64,000 nucleotides of DNA, from NCBI RefSeq assembly GCF_002954355.1, contig NZ_MQVV01000012.1, forward strand, positions 434,001 through 498,000. The letters are read 5' to 3'. Under the pieces are notes generated by a model. It made no database searches, was not told where the DNA came from, and saw only the letters and a program-made list of their open reading frames with translations. Of the stretch, positions 1 to 6,164 are shown one piece after another. Source of the DNA: Nonlabens tegetincola (GTDB taxonomy: Bacteria; Bacteroidota; Bacteroidia; Flavobacteriales; Flavobacteriaceae). The translations under genes and the position numbers were made by a program. Within the stretch, counting starts at the first letter, position 1. Each line of letters begins with the position of its first letter.

Positions 1-107
1 ATTTGACTAGCGTTTACCTCACCACTTGTTATGGCAGTAAGTATTTCGTGAGCTCGCTTTCGCGAAAGCGTTCTATGTTCAAACAAGGCTGTTAAAACTT
101 CTTTCAT
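1..107 (-). CDS. trpD: Anthranilate phosphoribosyltransferase, N-terminal fragment (runs off left edge)
   Basis: TrpD joins anthranilate to PRPP in the second step of tryptophan synthesis. Only the first 35 codons are in the window. The readable start, MKEVLTALFEHRTLSRKR, followed by EILTAITSGEVNASQ, looks like the TrpD N-terminal helical domain, and its place directly after trpG fits. The ATG (105-107) touches the trpG stop codon with no spacer, so the two are probably translationally coupled. Codons 13-18 (TLSRKR) are made by a copy of the 16-bp palindrome. Identification rests on a short stretch plus operon context. Confidence 0.8.
   Translation of the reverse strand, partial: MKEVLTALFEHRTLSRKRAHEILTAITSGEVNASQ
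55..70. repeat. 16-bp palindrome CGCTTTCGCGAAAGCG, copy 1 (in trpD)
   Basis: Exact copy inside trpD, read in the frame that gives LSRKR. Confidence 0.95.
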
Positions 108-674
108 TTAAATGATATTTAGGAAGTTAGCTAGCATTTTTTTTCCATGTGGAGTCATGATACTTTCTGGATGAAACTGAACTCCATAAATTGGTAAGGT
201 TGAATGTCTGAGAGCCATTATTTGATCGTTTTCATCTGTAGCTGTTATTTGTAATTCATCTGGAAAAGCCTCTTTTTTTGCTACCCAGCTGTGATACCTA
301 CCTGCATCAAATTGAGATGGGATGTCCTTAAATAATTCATCGTTCTTATGAGTCATTTTTGTGGATAAACCATGATAAACCTTTTCTAGATTGATGATTT
401 CACCACCAAAAACTTCTGTAATAGCTTGGTGTCCTAGACAAATTCCTAAAAGTGGCTTTTTGTCTTTCAAATATTGAATGATTGGTAATAAATTTCCAGC
501 CTCGCTAGGAATTCCTGGTCCTGGTGATAGTACAACAGCATCATACTTTTCACAATCCTCTGGTGAAATTTCATCGTTGCGCACAACCGTTACGTCTGCA
601 TTCAGATCTTCTAGATAATGCACTAGATTGTAAGTGAAGCTGTCGTAGTTGTCTATTAAAATTATTTTCTTCAT
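108..674 (-). CDS. trpG: Anthranilate synthase component II (glutamine amidotransferase)
   Basis: This subunit splits glutamine and passes ammonia to TrpE, which makes anthranilate from chorismate. The 188 residues form one class I amidotransferase domain of normal length. The nucleophile is Cys79 in GICLGH, and the other triad residues are His168 and Glu170 in GVQFHPES. The oxyanion motif SPGPG is at 50-54. It lies one base after the upstream lipoprotein gene and directly before trpD, so it should be part of the transcript controlled by the trp attenuator. A role shared with folate synthesis (PabA) is possible in principle, but the setting argues for tryptophan. Confidence 0.95.
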   Translation of the reverse strand: MKKIILIDNYDSFTYNLVHYLEDLNADVTVVRNDEISPEDCEKYDAVVLSPGPGIPSEAGNLLPIIQYLKDKKPLLGICLGHQAITEVFGGEIINLEKVYHGLSTKMTHKNDELFKDIPSQFDAGRYHSWVAKKEAFPDELQITATDENDQIMALRHSTLPIYGVQFHPESIMTPHGKKMLANFLNII

Positions 675-675
675 G

Positions 676-1152
676 TTACTGTTGGATGAATTTACCGGAC
701 TCCTTGTCTATATAGTATTTGTCAACAAAACCATTACATTCTCTTTCAATGGATAAACTTTCTGTCAAAAAGCCATCACAATATTCTGTTCCTCCAGACT
801 CAGCAAGTTTAAAAGAGTCTAACACGAAGCCTTCATCATTAAATGTACGCATATGGATTTCCACAATATTGTTTTTATCCTTTCGATATTCTTTTTTAAG
901 GATTAAAACATCAAAATTTTCATTAGGATAAATGATATTATTGAATTTCGTATCCATAGCATAAGCTAGAGCGATTTCATCCTCCGTTAGCAATCGTAAT
1001 TCTTCACCTTCTGGAGTATAGAATTTATCGGCATTAGGTAACGCTAGACCATTTTGATCTTTTGAATAATCCACATAAAAAATTTTCTTGTTCCCATTCG
1101 TACAACTCACTATTGCTATAAATGCTAAAAATGTCAAAAACTTATTTTTCAT
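676..1152 (-). CDS. Unknown lipoprotein encoded within the trp operon
   Basis: I do not recognise this 158-residue protein. It begins MKNKFLTFLAFIAIVSC, a lipoprotein signal peptide with the lipid-bearing Cys at 17, so the mature part should sit in the periplasm or outer membrane. The rest is acidic and Tyr-rich, with two later cysteines (in TEYCDG and ERECNG) that could form a disulfide, and has no repeat or known motif. Its ATG lies 11 bases inside the end of trpE, and its stop is one base before trpG, so it is tightly built into the operon and should follow tryptophan control. It contains no Trp. Whether it has any role in tryptophan metabolism is open. Confidence 0.85.
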   Translation of the reverse strand: MKNKFLTFLAFIAIVSCTNGNKKIFYVDYSKDQNGLALPNADKFYTPEGEELRLLTEDEIALAYAMDTKFNNIIYPNENFDVLILKKEYRKDKNNIVEIHMRTFNDEGFVLDSFKLAESGGTEYCDGFLTESLSIERECNGFVDKYYIDKESGKFIQQ

Positions 1153-2548
1153 GATTTGCTAATTTTATTGCTTTTCTTAATGCGTTTGTTTTGTTATAAA
1201 CCTCTTGTGTCTCATCTTCGATGTTGCTTTCAATTACAACGCCTGCACCAGCTCTAAATTCCAATTGATTATTTCTTGATAAAATACTACGGATTATAAT
1301 GGCGTGATTAAAATTTCCATCAAAACCTAAATAGCCTATCGCACCACCATAAAATTCACGATTACTTATTTCGTATTTATCAATTAATTGCATGGCATTG
1401 TGTTTGGGAGCGCCGCTTAATGTTCCAGCTGGAAAGGTATCTCCCACAAGTTCTAATCGATCTTTTTCATCGAGAATTTTTCCTGTTACCTTACTTACCA
1501 TGTGAATTACGTGCGAGTAAAAGTGAATACTTTGATAGTCCTGTACTTGAACATTTCTTGCATGTCTGCTTAAATCATTACGAGCTAGGTCCACTAACAT
1601 AACATGTTCCGCAGTTTCCTTAGGATCGTTTTTAAGCTTTTGAGCAGCTTCATAGTCAGCTGTGTCATTGCCTGTTCTTTTGTAAGTACCTGCAATAGGT
1701 TGAATACTGGCATAATCGTTTTTTACGATTAATTGAGCCTCTGGTGACGAGCCAAATATTCTGAAATTACCGTAGTCAAAATAAAATAAATAAGGACTGG
1801 GATTTATAGCTCGTAATTGACGGTATACTTGAAAGTCGTCTCCTTTAAAGGATTGCTTGAATTTTCTAGAAAGTACGATCTGAAAAACATCACCACGTTT
1901 ACAATGGGCTTTTCCTTGTTTTACTAATTCTTTAAAGGATTGATCACTCATCTCAGAGCTTTCTTCTCCTATGTTATAATAATTGTAAGTGGCAATATCA
2001 CGATGGGAGATGATAGAACACACCTCTTCTAATCTACTTATATAATTTTCGTAGACGTGATCAAATACATATAATTGATTATGAAAATGATCAAACACAA
2101 TTACATTTTGAAAAACTTGATAGTAGGCGAGTGGTATGTTTTCGCTTTCGCGAAAGCGGAATTCAATATTTTCAAAATGTTGAACGGCGTCATAACTTAA
2201 ATAACCATATAGACCTTCAATGGGAAATGCGAATTCGTGATCTTGCTGCTCAAAATGATTTTTGAAATTCTCAAGACCAGAGGTTAGGCGATACTCCTTT
2301 TTTAGATCTACGACAGATTTTTTGCCATCAGGAAAAACCGAAATTTCTTCTTCATTTGTCAATTCAAATGATGCTATAGGGTTGCAGCAAATGAAAGAGT
2401 AGCTATTATTGCGCTGTCCGTATTCATTACTCTCCAGTAAGATGCTATTAGGATACTTGTCCCTTAATCTTAGATAAATACTTACAGGTGTAAGCGTATC
2501 TGCTAGGATTTCCCGGTGTGTTGTTTTTGCTTTAAATATTTTATTCAT
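1142..2548 (-). CDS. trpE: Anthranilate synthase component I
   Basis: The large subunit converts chorismate to anthranilate using ammonia from TrpG, the committed step of tryptophan synthesis. The 468 residues match the family length. The chorismate-binding half shows the usual signatures: PIAGTYKRTG, a DLARNDLSRH block, FPAGTLSGAPK, and the C-terminal RAGAGVVIESN. The N-terminal LLES element near residue 37 resembles the Trp feedback site of the family. The protein has no tryptophan residue. RFRES, around residue 130, comes from a palindrome copy. A trp attenuator lies directly upstream, and the last 11 bases overlap the lipoprotein gene. Confidence 0.96.
   Translation of the reverse strand: MNKIFKAKTTHREILADTLTPVSIYLRLRDKYPNSILLESNEYGQRNNSYSFICCNPIASFELTNEEEISVFPDGKKSVVDLKKEYRLTSGLENFKNHFEQQDHEFAFPIEGLYGYLSYDAVQHFENIEFRFRESENIPLAYYQVFQNVIVFDHFHNQLYVFDHVYENYISRLEEVCSIISHRDIATYNYYNIGEESSEMSDQSFKELVKQGKAHCKRGDVFQIVLSRKFKQSFKGDDFQVYRQLRAINPSPYLFYFDYGNFRIFGSSPEAQLIVKNDYASIQPIAGTYKRTGNDTADYEAAQKLKNDPKETAEHVMLVDLARNDLSRHARNVQVQDYQSIHFYSHVIHMVSKVTGKILDEKDRLELVGDTFPAGTLSGAPKHNAMQLIDKYEISNREFYGGAIGYLGFDGNFNHAIIIRSILSRNNQLEFRAGAGVVIESNIEDETQEVYNKTNALRKAIKLANHEK
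2143..2158. repeat. 16-bp palindrome, copy 2 (in trpE)
   Basis: Exact copy, read as RFRES in TrpE. Confidence 0.95.
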
Positions 2549-2556
2549 TTCATATC

Positions 2557-2590
2557 AAAAAAAAATGGTCTACCGTAAAGTAGACCATTT
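2557..2590 (-). terminator. trp attenuator: intrinsic terminator
   Basis: On the minus strand an 11-bp perfect stem (2580-2590 with 2563-2573) closes a 6-base loop and runs into nine Ts (2557-2565), ending about 10 bases before the trpE ATG. A rival pairing exists. Segment 2613-2621, just after the leader stop codon, is fully complementary to 2573-2581 (the loop plus the top of the stem), and 2609-2611 can also pair with 2584-2586 in the 5' arm. Only one of the two structures can form, as expected for an attenuator. Confidence 0.88.
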
Positions 2591-2612
2591 AAATTATTTA
2601 AACATACAGGTG

Positions 2613-2621
2613 ACTTTACGG
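2613..2621 (-). promoter_or_regulatory. trp antiterminator segment
   Basis: Reads CCGTAAAGT on the minus strand and pairs base for base with ACTTTACGG at 2573-2581. It begins one base after the leader peptide stop codon (2622-2624). A ribosome that finishes the leader would cover it and let the terminator form. A ribosome stalled on the Trp codons about 20 bases upstream would leave it free. The pairing is seen; the mechanism is inferred. Confidence 0.8.
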
Positions 2622-2672
2622 CTATTGAGCTGTATTATTCCACCACCAAGTATGAAGAGTTCTTGTAAACAT
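2622..2672 (-). CDS. trpL: trp operon leader peptide MFTRTLHTWWWNNTAQ
   Basis: A 16-residue reading frame with three Trp codons in a row (2640-2648), ending just before the antiterminator segment. Trp runs of this kind in a short frame before trpE are the hallmark of attenuation leader peptides. When charged tRNA-Trp is scarce, the ribosome should stop at these codons, the antiterminator forms, and trpE is transcribed. The ATG is only five bases after a promoter-like TAACTTTG, so the mRNA may begin almost at the start codon. No Shine-Dalgarno sequence is seen. Confidence 0.88.
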   Translation of the reverse strand: MFTRTLHTWWWNNTAQ

Positions 2673-2677
2673 GTGGT

Positions 2678-2708
2678 CAAAGTTACTACTGCATTTTGAA
2701 ACAAACAA
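2678..2708 (-). promoter_or_regulatory. Predicted trp operon promoter
   Basis: TAACTTTG (2678-2685) matches the Bacteroidota -7 consensus TAnnTTTG exactly, and a TTG (2706-2708) lies 20 bases upstream, within the usual spacing. A second TTTG at 2702-2705 is 16 bases away. Transcription should start around 2671-2675, next to the leader ATG at 2672. Confidence 0.7.
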
Positions 2709-2722
2709 GAGTTAGCAAAATT

Positions 2723-4383
2723 TTAATATCCATCATCATGAATTCCGCTAACTGCTCTTCCAGAAGGGTCATTCATATTTTTAAATGCTTCATCCCATTC
2801 AAGAGCTACAGGTGTGGAACATGCAACAGACTTTAAACTAGGTACACAACTGGCAGCAGCGTCACTAGGAAAATGTGTGCTGAAAATATTACGGTAGTAG
2901 TATTCTTCTTTGTTTTGTGGTGGATTAATTTTAAATTTATAAGGAGCTGCTTCCATCATTTCATCAGTAACTTCCTTTTCAACCATTTCTTTAAGAGTAT
3001 CTATCCAGCTATAGCCTACACCATCACTAAATTGCTCTTTTTGTCGCCATGCTACACTTTTAGGAAGATAGTCTTCAAAGGCTTCTCTTAAAATATGCTT
3101 CTCCATTTTTCCATTACTGCACATCTTATCTTCTGGATTTAGTCTCATTGCAACATCCATAAATTCTTTATCTAGAAAAGGAACTCTTCCTTCGATTCCC
3201 CAAGCTGCAAGTGATTTATTTGCTCTTAAGTTATCATAAAGGTGTAAGGTGTCTAGTTTGCGAACTGTTTCTTTATGAAATTCTTCCGCATTTGGTGCCT
3301 TATGAAAGTAAAGATAACCACCGAAAATCTCGTCACTTCCTTCACCTGATAAAACCATTTTTATACCCATAGACTTAATCACTCTAGCTAATAAATACAT
3401 TGGTGTTGATGCTCTTACAGTTGTAACATCATATGTTTCTAAATAATAAATGACGTCTTTAATCGCATCTAACCCTTCTTGAATAGTGAAGTTTACCTCG
3501 TGGTGCACGGTTCCTATATGGTCTGCTACTACCTGTGCGGCTGCTAGATCTGGGCTACCTTTAAGTCCTATTGCAAAACTGTGTAGTTGAGGCCACCACG
3601 CATCGGCATGATCTCCCGTCTCTACTCTTCTAGATGCAAATTTCTTTGCGACTGCACTTACTAGAGAGCTATCTAAACCACCTGATAATAAAACACCATA
3701 AGGTACATCACTCATAAGATGACGTTTTACTGATTCTTCCATGGCCTTACGTAAGTCTGCAACTGAGCTTACATTTGATTTAACTGCATCATATTCTTTC
3801 CAATCTCTATCATACCATTTTGTGAAATCTTTATCTTCACTGTAATAGTAATGTCCTGGTGGGAAAGGTGAAATTTCGTTGCATGTTCCTTCCAAGGCTT
3901 TTAATTCACTAGCAACATAGAATTGACCTAGTTCGTCAGTTCCATAATATAAGGGTATTATTCCCTGATGATCTCTTGCACAAAGAAAAACATCTTTTTC
4001 ACTGTCATATAGTGCAAATCCATACATGCCTGTTAAATCATCTAAAAAGTCTACACCTTTTTCTTGGTATAAGGCTAGTATAACTTCACAGTCTGATTTT
4101 GTTTGAAACTCATAGTCATGGTATTGCTTTCTGATTTCTTGGTGGTTGTATATTTCACCGTTAACTGCAAGTACAACTTTTCCATCTGGACTATACAAGG
4201 GTTGTCCTCCCGATTGTGGATCAACAATAGTTAGTCTTTCGTGAGCAAGTATAGCTTTTTCACCACAATATATTCCAGACCAATCTGGACCACGATGTCT
4301 TAATTTTTTGATAGTTCTAATACTGATTGACGTTGTTCTTTGCTGTCTTTTTTAAGTTCAAAGACTCCTACTATTCCGCACAT
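2723..4383 (-). CDS. asnB: Asparagine synthase B (glutamine-hydrolysing), apparent frameshift at codon 27
   Basis: AsnB makes asparagine from aspartate, ATP and glutamine. The true start is the ATG at 4381-4383, because MCGIVGVFELKK carries the catalytic N-terminal Cys2 of the amidotransferase domain. This frame ends after about 27 codons at an A6 run (4304-4309), and the conserved continuation LRHRGPDWSG is in another frame. One more A restores a 553-residue protein, the usual length. The synthetase half has the PP-loop LLSGGLDSSL and SGEGSDEIFGG. The cause could be a sequencing error, a real mutation, or -1 slippage on the A run. An Asn-rich attenuator precedes it. Only 14 bases separate its stop from the trp promoter's TTG, so it has no terminator of its own. 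Confidence 0.9.
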
Positions 4384-4417
4384 AATTGTTGGTTTTTTTG
4401 GTTTAAATTTATTCAAT

Positions 4418-4448
4418 AAAAAAAGGCCTACTATGAAGCAGGCCTTTT
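4418..4448 (-). terminator. asnB attenuator: intrinsic terminator
   Basis: A 9-bp perfect stem on the minus strand (4440-4448 with 4421-4429) closes a 10-base loop and runs into seven Ts (4418-4424), 34 bases before the asnB ATG. Segment 4471-4479 can pair with 4433-4441 (8 Watson-Crick pairs and one G-U), and after one mismatch 4467-4469 can pair with 4443-4445. This would open the 5' arm, the same geometry as in the trp attenuator. Confidence 0.82.
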
Positions 4449-4470
4449 GTAATATGTATAAATATCAAGT

Positions 4471-4479
4471 CTACTTCAT
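4471..4479 (-). promoter_or_regulatory. asnB antiterminator segment
   Basis: Reads ATGAAGTAG and pairs with CTGCTTCAT (4433-4441) in the loop and upper 5' arm of the terminator. It overlaps the leader stop codon (4476-4478), so a ribosome ending there would block it and favour termination. Confidence 0.72.
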
Positions 4480-4532
4480 CGCTTTCGCAATAAATTATTA
4501 TTAGAATTGATATTATTATTGTTTTTTAACAT
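4476..4532 (-). CDS. asnB leader peptide MLKNNNNINSNNNLLRKR
   Basis: An 18-residue frame with eight Asn codons placed between a consensus promoter and an intrinsic terminator, upstream of asparagine synthase. By analogy with amino-acid attenuators, low charged tRNA-Asn should stall the ribosome in the Asn runs, free the antiterminator and allow asnB to be read. The ATG follows TATCTTTG by only four bases, so the mRNA may be leaderless. The tail LLRKR is encoded by a part-copy of the 16-bp palindrome (TGCGAAAGCG). I know of no described Asn attenuator of this kind in this phylum, but I cannot search. Confidence 0.85.
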   Translation of the reverse strand: MLKNNNNINSNNNLLRKR

Positions 4533-4536
4533 GTGT

Positions 4537-4567
4537 CAAAGATAGAATAAAATTTTTAAAATCAAAA
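4537..4567 (-). promoter_or_regulatory. Predicted asnB promoter
   Basis: TATCTTTG (4537-4544) and TTTTG (4563-4567) are separated by 18 bases, a full match to the Bacteroidota consensus. The predicted start falls within a few bases of the leader ATG at 4532. Confidence 0.8.
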
Positions 4568-4584
4568 CTGAGTTTAAAAATCAA

Positions 4585-5229
4585 TTAATGTGAGCCACTT
4601 TTTTTAATTACCTCAGGCATCTTAGCAGCAAAACGATTGAATCTAGGAATAGAGATGTTTTGTATGTAACTATTGTTAGGATGTAATCGTGCGTAATCTT
4701 GATGATAATCTTCGGCTACCCAAAATTTTTGAAAAGCTTTTACTTCTGCTGCAACTTTGTAACCTTCTTTTGTTAAAGCTTCAATTTTATTTTGAATAAT
4801 CTGTTTTTGCTCGTCATTCTGATAAAAGATAATGCTACGATATGCTTTTCCAATATCAGGTCCTTGACCGTTAACTTGCTCAATATTCTGGGAAGCAAAA
4901 TAAACGTCAACTAGCGTTTTAAAACTAACTTTATTTGGGTCATAGATGATTTCATTTGCCTCTGCATGGTTGCCATGATTACGATAGGTTGGATTCTGCA
5001 TGGTACCGCCAGAATAACCAGAAATGGATTCACTAACACCTTGTACGTTTTCGTAGATTTCTTCTACACACCAAAAACATCCACTAGCAAAATAAGCTCT
5101 TTCCATCCCATCTTGTGCTGGGACTTCAACTGGAGTTGCATAGGTGATTTCTTGCTGTGTGATTTCTTTGGTTTCATTTCCACATGCTGTGTTTATTAAA
5201 ACCAAAAGTGTATACATTAAAAGTTTCAT
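4585..5229 (-). CDS. msrA: Peptide-methionine (S)-S-oxide reductase, lipoprotein form
   Basis: MsrA repairs oxidised methionine in proteins. The active-site motif GCFWC is at 50-54 with the catalytic Cys51, followed by the family block SISGYSGG and by EDYHQDY near the C-terminus. Residues 1-16, ending INTAC, form a lipoprotein signal with the lipidated Cys at 16, so this enzyme should act in the periplasm on a membrane anchor rather than in the cytoplasm. It stands alone between two terminator hairpins. A -7-like TAGTTTTG lies 14 bases upstream. Confidence 0.93.
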   Translation of the reverse strand: MKLLMYTLLVLINTACGNETKEITQQEITYATPVEVPAQDGMERAYFASGCFWCVEEIYENVQGVSESISGYSGGTMQNPTYRNHGNHAEANEIIYDPNKVSFKTLVDVYFASQNIEQVNGQGPDIGKAYRSIIFYQNDEQKQIIQNKIEALTKEGYKVAAEVKAFQKFWVAEDYHQDYARLHPNNSYIQNISIPRFNRFAAKMPEVIKKSGSH

Positions 5230-5242
5230 ATTATATTTTTTT

Positions 5243-5250
5243 CAAAACTA
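5243..5250 (-). promoter_or_regulatory. Predicted msrA -7 element
   Basis: TAGTTTTG fits TAnnTTTG and would give a short untranslated leader of about 8-10 bases. No clear upstream TTG at the right distance. Confidence 0.45.
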
Positions 5251-5322
5251 GATATTAGGTTAATCCAGCCATATTAAAGAGCCGTTAAAAGCTGTAACAG
5301 AACTATCACAAAAGGATATAAT

Positions 5323-5355
5323 AAAAAAAAACCTCAACGTATAGTTGAGGTTTTT
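5323..5355 (-). terminator. Intrinsic terminator after the zf-RING_7-like gene
   Basis: A 12-bp perfect stem (5344-5355 with 5327-5338) and a 5-base loop are followed on the minus strand by a run of eight Ts (5323-5330). It ends the two-gene nif3-like/coiled-coil transcript. Confidence 0.88.
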
Positions 5356-5378
5356 CAAGTAAGTTTTTTTAAGGATAA

Positions 5379-6161
5379 TTATTTGACCTTAGAAAAAGTT
5401 TTTTGCATTTCTTCAGCTTGTTCTTCTGCAAGGGCTGCATCTACCAATATACGTCCAGAGTGCTCGTCAGTAATTATTTTTTTACGACTAGCAATTTCCA
5501 CCTGTACTTGCGGTGGAATAGTAAAAAAGGAACCTTTTGAAGCGCCACGCTCTATAGGAACCACAGCTAGACCATTACGTACACTTTCTCTAATACGCTT
5601 GTATGCTTTAATTAAACGGTCTTCAATTTTAGTTGAGTAGTCGTTCGATAATTTAAGCAACGCATTTTCTTCCTTTTCAGTTTCCTTAAGGATCTCTTCA
5701 AGCTCAGATTTTTTATGCTTTAAGTGCTCTTCACGATCAGATAGTTTTTGTTTACTTTGGTCGATCACTTGTTTTTGCTGCTCGATTTGAGCTTTAAATT
5801 CCTTAATGTGCTTCTCAGCTAGTTGTATTTCTAGCTCTTGAAATTCTATTTCTTTAGAAAGCGAGTTAAACTCACGATTGTTTCTAACATTTTTTTGTTG
5901 TTCAGTGTATTTCGAGATCAAGGCTTTAGCCTCTTCAATCAAGTTTTTTCTATCACTGATGTTACCTTGCAATTCTTCTAAATGTACATTTAGTTTCCCT
6001 ATACGTGCATTTAAACCTGCTACTTCATCTTCTAGATCTTGAACCTCTAGAGGTAGTTCTCCTCGTACGTTACGTATCTCATCTATTCTAGAATCAATTA
6101 ATTGTAGGTTGTAAAGTTCTCTTAACTTCTGTTCTACAGTAGCTTCGTTCTTTTTTGCCAT
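5379..6161 (-). CDS. Coiled-coil protein of the zf-RING_7 (C4 zinc-ribbon) family, cysteines lost
   Basis: A 260-residue protein with a long heptad-rich coiled coil (about residues 20-180) and a C-terminal segment that matches the family's small ribbon domain: FFTIPPQVQVEIASRK, then SGRILVD. In usual members four Cys flank this part and bind zinc. Here there are none; Ser, Asp and His sit at those places, so zinc binding by the ribbon is not expected. It lies three bases after the Nif3-like gene, a common pairing in this phylum. Cellular role unknown; family members have been linked to RNA or ribosome-related functions, which I cannot test here. Confidence 0.85.
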   Translation of the reverse strand: MAKKNEATVEQKLRELYNLQLIDSRIDEIRNVRGELPLEVQDLEDEVAGLNARIGKLNVHLEELQGNISDRKNLIEEAKALISKYTEQQKNVRNNREFNSLSKEIEFQELEIQLAEKHIKEFKAQIEQQKQVIDQSKQKLSDREEHLKHKKSELEEILKETEKEENALLKLSNDYSTKIEDRLIKAYKRIRESVRNGLAVVPIERGASKGSFFTIPPQVQVEIASRKKIITDEHSGRILVDAALAEEQAEEMQKTFSKVK

Positions 6162-6164
6162 CGT

